NCBI GenBank assembly: GCA_018340375.1 | Contig: JAFFJZ010000009.1 | Span: 11,858,501-11,922,500, forward strand | DNA: 64,000 nucleotides | Direction of reading: 5' to 3' | Source of the DNA: Gonatopus flavifemur | Taxonomy: Eukaryota > Arthropoda > Insecta > Hymenoptera > Dryinidae | Shown here: positions 1 through 10,892 of the stretch, one piece after another | How the letters are laid out: each line of letters opens with the position of its first letter | How positions within the stretch are numbered: the first letter of the stretch is position 1 | Made by a program: the position numbers and the translations under genes | The notes under the pieces: model-generated | What the model was told of the DNA's origin: nothing | Database searches by the model: none | What the model saw: the letters and a program-made list of their open reading frames with translations, nothing else

Positions 1-17
1 AAATTCCATAACGTCTG

Positions 18-123
18 CACTGAATTTTTGCAGTACAAATGTGCTAAAATTTTCCGGTACATGTACAGGTTAATTGCTTCCAGTACATGTACTGGAATTT
101 TCCGGTGAAATTTTTTTACAGTG
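18..123. mobile_element. short hairpin MITE, CACTG-type ends
   Basis: The sequence starts CACTGAATTTTTGCAGTAC and ends with the reverse complement of CACTGTAAAAAAATTTC. The arms share TTTTCCGG and GTACATGTA palindromes, so the whole unit folds on itself. Flanks are TG and CA, so no clean target duplication is visible. The CACTG start resembles the other CAC-type MITEs in this window. It encodes nothing. Confidence 0.5.
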
Positions 124-139
124 CATTTTCCTTGTTTTA

Positions 140-375
140 AGACGAGATACTCGTGATCTAATCTTAACCCTTTCAAATTTTCATGCCTTTCTCTGATAAC
201 GGAACTCACGGTCGTGATCAGAATACAGCAATATACCTTCTCCATTCAGGATATGATACTCGTGATCATTTGTACAGAAATATACTCGTGATATTTCTTC
301 ACTGTTAACAATACTCGTGATCGTTAACAGTAAATGACATTGAAATTTTGGTCACGATACACGCGATCATGATCA
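140..375. repeat. cluster of ATACTCGTGATC motifs
   Basis: The 12-mer ATACTCGTGATC or a close variant occurs at 147-158, 256-267, 282-292 and 311-322, with a related GTCACGATAC/CGCGATCATGATC block at 351-376. The copy at 311 lies between inverted CTGTTAAC and GTTAACAG (302-330), making a short stem. Spacing is irregular, so it is not a simple tandem repeat. It may be a degraded repeat or a binding-site cluster; no protein is assigned. Confidence 0.5.
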
Positions 376-556
376 TAAAGAATATTCTCAAACAATTGCC
401 TAAGATCTTCCTTTTTAATCAAACGTAAACATAATATGAGTATCATACCACTATCCCTTTAAATTTTCCATTTTCATTCTCACGACTCTACATTTGCAAT
501 GATAGATTAAATAACCCCGAGTATAATCAATTGTGGATTTCTCTGATTTATTTTAG

Positions 557-740
557 TGACTCGATCCATGAAAGAAATAGCATCAGACCTCCAAGCCTAC
601 AAAAAACATATTTCCAATAAACAAAAATTAATTAACACACTCGGGAACAAACTAAATAAAAAGGCTCTATACAGGACAAAACAAAAAATTGTCTCACTTT
701 CCTTTTCTCCCAGTCCATGCATTAAAAACCCTCTATTTTA
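557..740 (+). CDS. possible host exon, weak
   Basis: A pyrimidine-rich stretch ending TTTATTTTAG precedes an open frame of about 60 codons, with the basic, helix-prone stretch MKEIASDLQAYKKHISNKQK from the fourth codon on. A plausible donor could lie near 690-695 (ATTGTCTC), but none is strong. The product is not recognised. The composition is K/Q/N-rich, as random AT-rich sequence can also be. It might be an upstream exon of the gene represented at 5.2 and 7.25 kb, but this is only inferred from strand and proximity. Confidence 0.2.
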
Positions 741-1358
741 GTCGGTGAAGAAATTCTTATGAATTTCAATTCAGACTAATGTTAATAGCAAGGTATTTTG
801 TTCCGGCGGAATCCCTGGACGTGACAATGTTAAGCACTGTCCCAACTATTAGTGGTAAGCTATGATTTATATTTATCGTAAACCATCTTTATACCTACGT
901 AAATTTAATCTGCAGTCAGCAGAAACTAAATACTGTGTATGAGTGATAATTGTATTCTACCAATATTTTTTTTCCGGTCATAATTATATATATATATATA
1001 TTAAAATTATGAAATAAATCAATTCATCTCAAAAATAGAAGGAACTTTGAAAACACTTGTCAGAAATTATACATGTCCTTTAACTAATAATGAATGGAAT
1101 GGGTGGGTATAATCATGAAATCCATCATTGCTCAATGTGAATTCCGGAAACATAAAATCACAAGAATAGTTCTGGATGGTAATTTTTGTTCAAATCCTTT
1201 CCAACTTCGGAAAAACATTGAGTTGTAATTACGATATCTATATTACGTTGCAGAATGTATCAAATAAAAATCCTACAAAAGCTACATCAAATGTCTTTCA
1301 TACACACGGTATCAGTAATTTTTTTATGTGCATAATAATGAAAATATTACTATTCCAG

Positions 1359-1465
1359 ATAATGGACAGACTGAAAATAATTCGGAAAAAACAAATTGGT
1401 GGATGATTCAACATCCGCTGGTGACGCTAGTCCTGAAAACACGCAAAATGTGGAGAGTGAAAACG
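1359..1465 (+). pseudogene. decayed exon, phase-1, frameshifted
   Basis: An acceptor (TACTATTCCAG) and a donor (AAACG|GTAAAT) bound a 107-bp segment. The first third reads NGQTENNSEKTN in one frame. The rest reads VDDSTSAGDASPENTQNVES in another, so a one-base indel has broken an acidic, S/T/N/E-rich exon. Both junctions fit splicing after the first base of a codon, as for the exons at 5077, 5232 and 7249. It is probably part of the same host gene or a duplicated piece of it. The product is unknown. Confidence 0.4.
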
Positions 1466-1969
1466 GTAAATAACGGAAAGATTTGTGGAACAGTGGACCC
1501 AAAATATAGGAGCTGGCGGCCGCATGATGGGGGCCATCAATTTCCACATTTTGAGATATCATTAATCTTTTGCATTCTTTGTATATATATGTATATATAC
1601 ATATTATATATAAGTATATACACTGAGAAAAGTATTTATTTATAGTTAACAAATCCCATATTTGCTTATGGGGAAATAAATATTGAGTTGTTATCATCCA
1701 GCGTCATATTTGAGATCATTTTTTGTATCAAATCCATATTGTTTAACTGTTGACAAACCGTGTTTTCGTGCGAAATTCCTGTTTTATAATTCTAAAACTT
1801 GGGAATGTACATCAGAGCATCATTAGATTGCCTGAATGTGATATGAGGTTGAAAAACTTGTCGCATAATTTGCTTTGAATATTCGTGAGAATGAGTCAAA
1901 TCAAACGAAATTGGAATAACACTCTGGAATTAATCAAATGGAATGATGAATTATGCAGGAGAATATTAT

Positions 1970-2547
1970 CACTGTTAGAAAAATATGTCTTAAATTTAAT
2001 GATAATTATTATAAAATTTTTCACAGAATATTATTATTAGATTTAACAATGTATTTTATAATAAAAATTGTGTAATCAATTCGATAACTGTTACGAATTT
2101 TTGTCAAAATACAAAAAAATTAAGATTGGAAATTCGATTTATCACCAAATTTCTTCACGCTTCGTGAATTTTATGTTCTCGACATTCCTCTGGAGTGAGT
2201 TCGTAATCATCAATGTAAGTCAAGCAATTGAAGCACAAAGTTTTGGGACCTAACGGGGAATCGAACCTGCTTCCCTACCTAACTTAACCTATTACGACCT
2301 AACGGTTCAAACACCTTGACTACATCACGATTGAAGGAACCGATTGAGAAATACGATGTGGTTTCAGATATCATATATGCTGACGTCATGACATCATACA
2401 TGTAACAGAATTCTATCACAAAAAATTCATGAAAAAGTGAAATTTCATTGGAAAAGTTGTAAATCCCAGAATATTATTGATTTTGAAATGCACTTATGAA
2501 ATTTCATAAGAATTCTTATATTAAATTCAAGAAATTTTCTAACAGTG
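1970..2547. mobile_element. TIR element, CACTGTTAGAAAA ends, ATTAT duplication
   Basis: The left end CACTGTTAGAAAAATATG and right end (reverse complement CACTGTTAGAAAATTTCTTG) match over the first 13 bases and loosely further. Both ends are followed outward by ATTAT (1965-1969 and 2548-2552), a 5-bp direct repeat that contains the AT/TA dinucleotide. No transposase is present, so it is non-autonomous. A tRNA-like promoter core lies inside at 2243-2325. The ends resemble those at 13844-14694. Confidence 0.6.
2243..2325 (-). repeat. tRNA-like (SINE-type) core
   Basis: On the minus strand a B-box GGTTCGATTCCCC (2255-2267) follows, at tRNA-like spacing, an A-box-like TGTAGTCAAGGTG (about 2313-2325). 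No full cloverleaf can be drawn with confidence, so this is called a tRNA-derived repeat core and not a gene. It lies inside the 1970-2547 inverted-repeat element. Confidence 0.4.
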
Positions 2548-3300
2548 ATTATAAAGTTGAACAAACTGAATGAGAAGTTACGGTGAAATATTTTAATAAT
2601 TTTGTAGGAAAATTCAGCCTACAAGACTGTCTCTCATATTCTTTCCGGATAAAAAGGATTTCTTAAAACGCAAGAAAATTTTCAATGTTCCATGGTTATA
2701 CATATATACTGAACTATATATTCTGCTGCAATATAGATCGAGAGTCAAAATCAAATTCAAGGTGTTCATGTCGAATCAAATTTCTTAATTATTAACAAAT
2801 CTGTGTTTGAGAGGAAAGAACCGTATCCACATTGGAGAACTGAATTATTGTGTTGAAATTTAATTTGAAATTTGAGTCAATCAACCATTCTTTTCTTCAT
2901 ATTCTTAGTTTACTGGTATTGATCCGATGAAAATCTTGTACTTATCAAACCGTCTATTTGTAAATTAGGAATCGTTTATTACTTGAGGGAAAAATAAAAT
3001 CATTCACATGAAATAAATGGACTAAATGAACGATTTGTTTGTTCTGAATGTCACATAAAATCAATCGTATGTATGCCAACCATGATATTTATTGACAGTT
3101 ACCATATTTATTCATAATTAATGAATATTTTTGAACAGACGCTAAATGAATATATTTATTCAATATAAGTCAACTCTTCTCTCAGTGTATACATATACTT
3201 GTATGCTCACAGTACGATGTTGAATAGCGAATATTCATATCTTGTTTCTCCCCCATAGATATCTAAAAAATACGCTCTAATCGGGAAAAAGGCTTTTTGA

Positions 3301-3478
3301 AACAGAGCTGCCAATCTGGCGATTGGCACCGCCATTGAGGGGGATAGTACCCCTACCATTTTTCATACACATACTCTCACTTCCACACGAAACCTACACA
3401 TACATGTAACTTATAAACATGGGACGATAGTGGGGGTACACTTCTCCTCAATGGCGGTGCCAATCTGGCAGCTCTGTT
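3301..3478. mobile_element. hairpin MITE, ACAGAGCTGCCA ends
   Basis: AACAGAGCTGCCAATCTGGC at the left pairs with GCCAATCTGGCAGCTCTGTT at the right. A second pairing block, CACCGCCATTGAGG with CCTCAATGGCGGTG, follows. Arms are about 40 bases, with a loop of about 100 bases. There is no coding potential and no clear target duplication. Confidence 0.65.
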
Positions 3479-5076
3479 AGGAAATATCAAGAAGTTTCAA
3501 TTAGAGTGAATAAAGGACTCATATGGACCTCACATTCATATCTTCGCAAAACAAATGAGAAGATATCAGTTCCAAAAGAAATGGGAGAATTTTCTCGATC
3601 ATCTGAATGAATTTCTTTATAAAGCATTCCATAATAGTTGGTACCGATTTGTACTACAGAGATTTGAATAATTCATATTTTTAATTCAATTATACAAATA
3701 AAATATGAGATAAGAATTTTTCGATGTTTCAATGACTTCTTTATGATATTTCACAGAATTTTTCTCAATTATTATATGAAATTTTATATGAAGTCTTTTG
3801 GACAGGTAAAAAAAGTCACCGATGTAATCATTTACAACTGACATACTATGATGTATTTTAGAGATATCGTTAATGTTTTTTAGATGACTTTAAATACCCC
3901 CAAAGAATTCTCAGTTCAAATTAAAAGATCAATTTTGCTTCGGTCATCCTAATGAAATTGAATTGCCCGGTCATATGAACCTTCTCATGCCGTATGCGCA
4001 AATCTAATTTACACACGCGACTAAGGTAATGAAGTGTCTCGTGTATCCTCCCTGTCCATCCCTTCCCTTCTGTTCTGGATCATTGGATCCCTCATGGCGA
4101 TGACTTCGAAGGATCGACAACCTATCCGTGTCGACGACTAGGCCCACTCTGCAATTAGTCAGTGAGTCAGTCAGTCGAGTGTGAATTGGTTTCTGTGTCT
4201 CCGCAGTGGTGATAAGCGGCACCGTTAAACACGTGGTGATTAAGATGAATTCAATGTAAAGAAGTCTGGAAGGAGTAAGCCGGACTGGACATCAGCTCCT
4301 CCAATTGGGACCTTGAGACCTGCGAGGGTGTTCAACTCGACGACTCATGGCCATTCCCTTCCCTTTTTCCTACATCGATGCAAATCACGGGACGAATCGA
4401 TAAGTCATTGATAAGTTATATTGATATTCATTGTTTTGTGACTCTTCTAGTCGGTTCACTCAAATCCATGGATTTTTTCATATAATTCGAAGCATATCGT
4501 TATATTAGATTTAATGATTATCCGCTTGTGATGGTGAGAATGGCGAATGTGTGGTGAGCTCACAGTTATTTTCTAAACTTGTTCTTTTATAACTCTTTTG
4601 GAACGTTCATTAAACATGTAAATTTCCTTACTTGGTTTGAATTATATTCTCGAATTTCAAACTCAATTCTTGTCTCGAATTTATTTTCAATGTTTCTAAA
4701 TTGCTCTTCGGGTGATTACTGTTTCACCTTTCGTTATGTTTATGGCTCTCTTCTAATTACTTGTTTTTCAATACCACACAGACGAGCATCCGGTGTATGT
4801 ATGTTGATTTTAGCTCAGACTAAAACAAATTTGGTGCACTTTTGGAATTATGTGTTTTGTGTGAGATGTCACGGTCTCTTTCGTACCTATACTGTCTCAT
4901 TTTCTATGATATACACATGGTATACACAAAATATAGATCTGTAATTATCCGTTATAACCATACAGTATCATACGCTATATTACATAATTACAGATATTTG
5001 ATTTATTTGTGTTGATAATTGAATTCATCTCATAAAAAAATTGGTTTGGTATAAAATGCATCTCATCATTTCACAG
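3479..5076. other. no gene seen; GC-richer patch at 3.96-4.39 kb
   Basis: Most of this stretch is AT-rich non-coding DNA. From about 3960 to 4390 the base composition rises in GC. The motif TCAGT, an arthropod initiator-like word, recurs at 4159-4175. This could be a promoter or 5' untranslated exon of the plus-strand gene downstream. There is no TATA box at a decisive distance, and no coding frame supports it. Confidence 0.2.
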
Positions 5077-5163
5077 AAACATAATCAAATGAAGACTCTC
5101 ACCCACTGCAACAACCTTCAACATTATTAGAAAAGTCGACCATAAAAGTATCTACTTCGAATG
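5077..5163 (+). pseudogene. decayed copy of duplicated 87-bp exon
   Basis: The acceptor ATTTCACAG is followed by 87 bases closely similar in length and sequence to the exon at 5232-5318. In the phase implied by the intact copy there is a TAA as the second full codon, and the donor reads GCACAT in place of GTACAA. The rest aligns residue for residue (SNEDSHPLQQPSTLLEKS against SNGDFPSLQRPSALPEKS). It is therefore a tandem exon duplicate that has lost function, or an alternative exon with a rare GC donor and a stop. Confidence 0.55.
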
Positions 5164-5231
5164 GCACATATTATTATTCAGTTTTATGTTTGGAAAATGT
5201 TTAATGATGTACAAAAATCATAATTTTACAG

Positions 5232-5318
5232 GAACATCATCAAATGGAGATTTCCCATCATTGCAACGACCTTCAGCATTGCCAGAAAAGTCTGCCACAA
5301 AAGCATCTATTACGAATG
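5232..5318 (+). CDS. 87-bp symmetric phase-1 exon, S/T/P-rich linker
   Basis: TTTTACAG precedes the segment and G|GTACAA follows it. The length is 29 codons with both boundaries after the first codon base, so it can be skipped or duplicated without changing frame. In that frame it encodes TSSNGDFPSLQRPSALPEKS then ATKASITN, a low-complexity Ser/Thr/Pro/Ala sequence typical of a flexible linker. The neighbouring copy at 5077 arose by tandem exon duplication. The exon at 7249 enters in the same phase, so all three can belong to one gene. The parent protein is not recognised. Confidence 0.5.
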
Positions 5319-5593
5319 GTACAAATTATTACAGTAAAACTCTTCAATGAAAATACTCACTTTCTTTCTCCAACGCAAGGCAAAACCCGTTCGAATGAGA
5401 AGGAGGGTGAATGTTCTTATTCAGGGGTTTTACTGTACTAACTTTTATGTTTCAGAAATGCCTGATGATATGCACGGAATGTGTAAAATAATTGCAATAT
5501 TTAGTCATTATGTATATTCTTCTGTGTTGACAAACAAAAATTTTAAATCATACCACTTCCTAATATTGCAGATTTGCCTGGTAGAATTGGTAA

Positions 5594-6438
5594 TACCATA
5601 ACCCTGGTGAAAATCGAACGTGCTTGAAACACCGTCAAAGCGTGCAATAAAGTGACAGAAGCGTTTGTGAAAAGTTTCGACCGCCAAATGACTCTAAAGC
5701 AAATTTGGTTGAGCGTGCTATCACATTTCCTTGAACGTCCAACGCACCCTTCTTACTGAATACTCTTCTCCAACTCTTCAATACCTCTTTCCTGATGTTT
5801 ACGATGTTTCGGTAGTGAAGGTTTTCAACACGCTTATGGGACTTCCCTTGTGTATATGTTTTGATTGTTGAGAATTATATGATTTTGAGGTTAGAATGTT
5901 TAGAGGGTATTCTTCACCTTTTATACCAGTTGTTAAGCTAAAAGATTTTATTCGTATTCAAGATACATTTACCAATATAATTACTAAACAACAATTGTTT
6001 TTAATTATCGAACTGTAATTTGATGATGTTTGATATGTGCAAGTTAATTAAATTCTTTTGCACATTCAATGATTACATGGGATATTGAAATTGATTTGTA
6101 AACTTTCAGAATGAAAAATCATTTTAATTCAACGAGAAAGATTGAATTTAAAGCACATCCCCTTATGACACAGTTCATCAGTTTTTCAATCACCGATGTT
6201 AGCCTAGCGGTGAAGGTCTGTCTCCCGAGTTCAGAAGTTTTTGGTTCGATTCCCCTTTGCAAATTCTTTTTTTTCACTTTCTTTGGGCTCACTTTCATGC
6301 ACGCTTCACATCCGCCAAATCACTCCTCCGAAACGCTTATGATACTTTGAATTGACCCTTCGATTACTCTTATAGGACTCTCCAATAACGTCTTTGTAAC
6401 TCTTCCCAGAACGCTCAATTTTCACCAGGGAAATGGTA
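5594..6438. mobile_element. TIR element, CCCTGGTGAAAAT ends
   Basis: TACCATAACCCTGGTGAAAA at the left matches the reverse complement of the right end (TACCATTTCCCTGGTGAAAA) in 18 of 20 positions and continues as TCGAACG / TTGAGCG. The interior has words such as GAACGCTC and AAAGCGTG repeated in both senses, and a tRNA-like core at 6194-6262. No transposase frame is present. A partial relative of one end appears near 46190-46270. Confidence 0.5.
6194..6262 (+). repeat. tRNA-like (SINE-type) core
   Basis: An A-box-like TTAGCCTAGCGGTGAAGG (6199-6216) and a B-box GGTTCGATTCC (6243-6253) are spaced as in a tRNA. Acceptor-stem pairing is poor, so it is a tRNA-derived repeat or a pseudo-tRNA. It lies within the 5594-6438 element. 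Confidence 0.45.
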
Positions 6439-6686
6439 ATAATGAAATGATTCAAATCAGTGAGTTATATTTATATTTATATACATTTCTTTCAATCATT
6501 CCCTTTATTCCTGTAATGAAAAGAAAATCTCACTTCTGTGTATTCTTTCAAATTCCCTTTCAATAACAAAATATATCAATCCACGCTGTATGTGAATATT
6601 CTAAGAATTTCTTGGAAATAATATTTTGTCACTTCGTGATCAGAGAATATGGTTGAAATATGGTTTTGTCAAATGCATCTTTTGAA

Positions 6687-6977
6687 AGGATACCAGCGTA
6701 TAGGTGGCTCCATCTGGTGGTATTTTCTTCTTTACCAAAATATTCGAAGCTGAATGCATAAAAAAGTCTGAAATTTTCAGGGATGAATCTTTAGAGGTTC
6801 ATACAAAAAATTTTTTTTTGCTTTTTTTCGAAATTTGAAAATCGGGCTCTTTACAGACCTAAATGAACTTTCGAAGATTTATCCCTTGGAATTTCAGACT
6901 TTTTATGCATTCAGCTTCGAGTATTTTGGTAGAAAAGAAAATACCACCAGATGGAGCCACCTATGCGCTGGTATCCT
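6687..6977. mobile_element. hairpin MITE, AGGATACCAGCG ends
   Basis: AGGATACCAGCGTATAGGTG at the left pairs with CACCTATGCGCTGGTATCCT at the right. The arms continue for about 130 bases (CTCCATCTGGTGGTATTTTC, GCTGAATGCATAAAAAAGTC) with few mismatches. A short loop rich in T and A lies near 6800-6860. The unit has no coding capacity. High arm identity suggests recent spread or gene conversion between arms. Confidence 0.75.
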
Positions 6978-7248
6978 CTTAATGGAAAAGGAAATTATTC
7001 TTCATTAAACTAATGAATTAGTTCAATCGTAACCGTGATGACGAATCATTACTCATTCAACCATCAAAATATTAGATTTCATTTTGTCATAAATAATTAT
7101 ACATCAAGTGTATTGAAAATCAAGTGGATTATTATAAGAAGTGGAGAATTCATGTGTTACTCCTTGTAAAAAAGTCAGAAGAACTCTGTTAACAGGATAA
7201 CGTCTATCTTCGTAATAATTATCTTATTCGAATTATATTTATTCTCAG

Positions 7249-7523
7249 CTGTGCAAGAGTTTAATAATATAATTAAAGAAAATAACAAAGGAATCCAAAT
7301 GTTCATCCAGCGTGGAATAAACGGGGCAAAACGGAGCATTTTATACGATATTAAAAAACACCATGTTGCAATTATGGATTCAATCGTGAGAGGCGAGAAA
7401 ACTGGTCTCGTACTGTCAGACTTGAAGAGCAAGTTGAATTTGCAGAATCCCATTTCAGATTTTGATGCATTTTGCAAATTTGATATGCAACTCAAAGAAA
7501 AGGACGGCATGGCTAAATTGACG
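7249..7523 (+). CDS. host exon with DUF4806-like sequence
   Basis: A polypyrimidine tract ending TATTCTCAG and a donor ACG|GTAATT flank 275 bases open throughout: 2 bases finishing a codon (phase-1 entry) plus 91 codons. The N-terminal part (VQEFNNIIKENNKGIQMFIQ) is basic and helical. The C-terminal part (NLQNPISDFDAFCKFDMQLK, then EKDGMAKLT) resembles the start of the DUF4806 domain of insect proteins, where a P-[IL]-x(3)-[ED] start leads into a helix. DUF4806 has no defined biochemical role. The following exon is not identified; the gene must continue beyond or into the repeats to the right. Confidence 0.6.
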
Positions 7524-7677
7524 GTAATTATTCATTTGTAAAACTTCAAAATTGATAAAGTTAACCTTTTGAGACCCAGTGTGGCTTACAAGTCACATAA
7601 CACTTTCACGGCTGTTCCACTGTAATCACAGATTGTTTGAACATAGAATTTTCCCCAATCATTACATACATCAATTC

Positions 7678-7959
7678 ACACGCAGAGAACCCTTGAGATA
7701 TTACATCACCTAACCTTTCGTGGATTTTCATCTCGCAATTGACGTGAAACAAAATCAACCGATTGATGATTTTTTGTCACCAACCTGCTTGGTTTTTGGA
7801 TCTCCAACTTCACGGTCAAATAATGTCACCGAGATTTGAAAATTATGTTCTCCGATGTTGTGATGTTTTTTCACGCAGTCGAGGTAAGGAATCATCTAAT
7901 CGCAAGATGAAAAATCAAGAAGTTTAGGTGATGTAATATCTCGCGAGTTCTCTGCGTGT
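7678..7959. mobile_element. MITE, ACACGCAGAG ends
   Basis: ACACGCAGAGAACCCTTGAG at the left and ACACGCAGAGAACTCGCGAG (reverse complement of the right end) match in 17 of 20 positions, and the match continues through ATATTACATCACCTAA. Inside, shorter inverted blocks (CATCTCGCAATTG / CTAATCGCAAGATG) extend the fold. There is no open frame and no obvious target duplication beyond CA/TA-like dinucleotides. Confidence 0.65.
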
Positions 7960-8780
7960 AGTTCCTTATTTTCATTTCTAAACGCATCAATAATTTTTTG
8001 GGACATTTATGGGGTAAAAATGGGGAAAAATACAAAAAAAACTGTTTTTGCGTTAACCCTAGAACTACAAACCGATTTTCTTTTACCTGTAAACTACAGA
8101 CCCATTTTTTTACCTGTAAACTACAAACTGGGGTAAATATTTACCCCACGGATTTTTTGCTCGTAAAATCGTTCTAGAAGCAGCAATTTGACTCATAAGT
8201 ACACGAATCCCCAATGGAAATGCACCATATATGACCCACATATGACCCATATATTCCCCATATATAAACCATATATGGATCATATATGTTATGAGTAATC
8301 CAAACAAACAGTATGAGCATTGCAAGGATTAAAATTGGGCCTTCAATTGAGGGTCCCCATGCAATAACCACGTAGGCACTCGAGAAGCGGCATAATTGTT
8401 GTCCAAGCCGTGACGTCAAGGGTCGAAAAAAAAATTCGGAATTTCTAAAATCTAGAGATACTGGGCCAAAGGGCTTGAAAAATGGACATGAGTCTCCGTT
8501 CACGATTTTTTTCTAGGATCAGTAGTTTTCGAGAAAAAAATAAAAACTATCTATTCTTTCGCACCACAAATCAATGTTTTCCAATATTAAACTCGTTCAA
8601 ACTCGGTCATTTTTCTATGTATCTTGATGAATCTTGCGGATTCTGATTTGTAAGACTTCCCTGAAGACAACAGCGTATAAAAAATTCATCAAAGTTGATA
8701 ATAAATTACCAATTTTGTAATCCGAAGTGAAAACCCTGTTTTCCATGCTTTGCATTGAAAAAGTGTCAGGGGAAGTATGA
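7960..8780. repeat. non-coding stretch with two short tandem repeats
   Basis: At about 8075-8140 a 30-bp unit containing TTACCTGTAAACTACA occurs twice, plus a partial third. At about 8222-8290 words of the form CATATATGACCC recur about every 11-13 bases in decaying form. The rest of the interval shows no supported gene. Confidence 0.4.
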
Positions 8781-10580
8781 GCTACAAAAAACTTCCAGCG
8801 ACAAAGTTGTTCACTAGTATATCGACAAACTTTGTGGAAAGTTTCAGATCGATTGGACTCTTCAACAGAAAGTTTCCCATATTAACCCCTACAAGGATGG
8901 ATGGGGAAATCCTACACGATGAATGTTGAATGGGTTTATATGGGAATTTCCATTTCAATTCATCGCAGTCTTCTATATGGATGTCTGAATGGGTTTCAGT
9001 AGGAAAATGAATTATATGGGCAGGCATAGGTTGTTTCTGGAATATAGGGAATGAATAAGTGCTTTTGGGAAGTAGTCGATTGAAATTACTGTTTGTTCCC
9101 AGCGAATGGTTCATAGATAGCGTTAGGAAATTTCCCATTTGGTCCAACGAGAATGAATCGGAAAATTTCACGAGATCAGTGTTGAATGAGTTTGTATAAG
9201 GAATTTCCATTTGAATCTGTCGCAGCCTTCCACAGTGATTTTGAATAAGTTTCAATGAGGAAGTTCTGACATCAAATTATATGGGCAGGAATATGTTATT
9301 TCTACAATGCAGGTAATGAATAAGTTCGTTCTAAAAATATCCAATTGGAATTATTTTTGGTTTCCAATGAATGTGTAATGGGAGGCAGTGAGAAGTTTCC
9401 CATATCCCCGGTTGAAAGAATTCGTTTATTTTCGCCAAGTCTCACTAAATCACATTCAATCTTGGAGGATCTTCCCATCAAATCTCATACGGCAGTTTCT
9501 CAATGAGATTTGCTCAGAAGAATGAATTCTTTCAATGTGACTCTGGTTGAATCTCGGACAATGTTCTGGCCAAATCTCATGAAATTTCATTTGTCTGATT
9601 CGATGGATTCATATGGATTCTTTTAACCAGGGTTTGGTTCCTATCAGAGTCAATGGGAAATTTCTACAAGATACACATTGAATGAGTTCGTATGGGAAAT
9701 TTCCATTCGAATCAATCGCACCCCTCCACATGAATTCCGAATAGATTTCAATGGGAAATTTCTGAAATCAAAGAGTAGGCAGAAATGTTTTGTTCCTAGA
9801 ATATAAGTAATGAACGAGTTTTTGCGAGGATAATGCATTGGGTTTTTTGTTTATTGTAAATAAATGTGTAATCGGAATTTGTCCACCTCTATCCCTCACA
9901 GAACAGGTCACATTCAAACCTATTCAATTCATCAATTGGATCAAATCAGATTTTTGTCCTCGGAATTTCAAATTTGATCTTATTCAATGTGCTTCTTCTA
10001 GGTTTTTCTCACTTCGTCTCATAGGAATAGGGAAATAGGGAATGTGGGAAACTTCCTATTGACATCTCATTGGATATCCATTAAGGACAAATTAGCACCC
10101 TTATTGATTATTACCTAAACGAACTCGTTTATTACGTACATTACCGAAAAAACCTATCCCTGCTCATGAAATTTGGTTTCAGAATATTCTCCATTGAAAC
10201 CTATTCAGAATTCATGTGGGAGAATACGTTGGGTTTGAATGGAAATTTCCTATACAAACTCATTCAACGCTTATGTTGTGAAATTTTCCGGATTTATTCT
10301 TATAGGAGCCGATATGGGAAACTTCGACTGGCCACTCAATCAACATTCTGTGAAAACGAGCAGTAATCCCAGTTGCGTATTTCCCAAAGGAACTCATCCA
10401 TTACTTGAAGATTAGGAACATCCTATCCCTGCCCATGGAATTCGGTTTCAGAAATTTCTCATTCAAACCCATTCGGAATTATTGTGAGAGGCTGCAGCAG
10501 ATTTGTATGAGAATTCCCCATTCAATCCTATTGAAAATCATCTCGTGAAATTCTCCCATTCATTCTTATAGGAGCTATAT
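8781..10580. repeat. imperfect direct and inverted repeats with GGGAAATTTC words
   Basis: Blocks containing ATGGGAAATTTCCATTCGAA, a cytosine-rich CGCAG/CACCCCTCCACATGAATT block and a TTCAATGGGAAATTTC block recur at about 8880-9000, 9140-9260 and 9640-9780. They reappear in the opposite sense at about 10166-10330 and 10430-10570. The minus-strand frame at 8782-9255 only reflects this repetition, since the same peptide-like pattern recurs in it. The copies are diverged, so this is an old repeat cluster or the arms of a decayed foldback. Confidence 0.45.
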
Positions 10581-10892
10581 GCGGAAGTTTCTATTGCTGC
10601 TTATTCCCTACCGTGCGTTCATCGAAACCGATGGAACCCTTCATATTTCCAATGGGCTATTATCCATTGAATCATATGATTACAATATTTCCCATTCGGT
10701 CTTCTTCATTCTGAATGTGCACCGGAGTAGTTCTCATTGGCCTCATTCGAGCCCATTCATTTCAGATCGGTTTCTATGGGATCTTTGAAGTAAGGAGTGT
10801 GGTCCTGAAATTTGGTTATAAGACACGATACTCAGGGTTCCCAAGGTATAATGAGTTCCAGCACCGCCAGGGAGTTGTCTCGGAACTTAATA

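Larger units (their letters stand above)
1621..3187. mobile_element. possible TIR element, CACTGAGA ends
   Basis: CACTGAGAAAAG at the left end matches the reverse complement of CTTCTCTCAGTG at the right end (11 of 12). TA dinucleotides flank both sides. Similarity beyond the first 12 bases is weak (shared GAATAAATAT-type words), so pairing of these two ends is a proposal. The unit contains the 1970-2547 element and no convincing gene. Confidence 0.35.

Noticed and set aside
2243..2325. Functional tRNA gene
   Set aside because: A and B boxes are present but acceptor and anticodon stems do not pair well; the same reasoning applies to the cores at 6.2, 33.2 and 47.4 kb.
8782..9255. 157-codon minus-strand frame
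   Set aside because: It runs through the imperfect repeat cluster and repeats the same pattern as other copies; not a gene.
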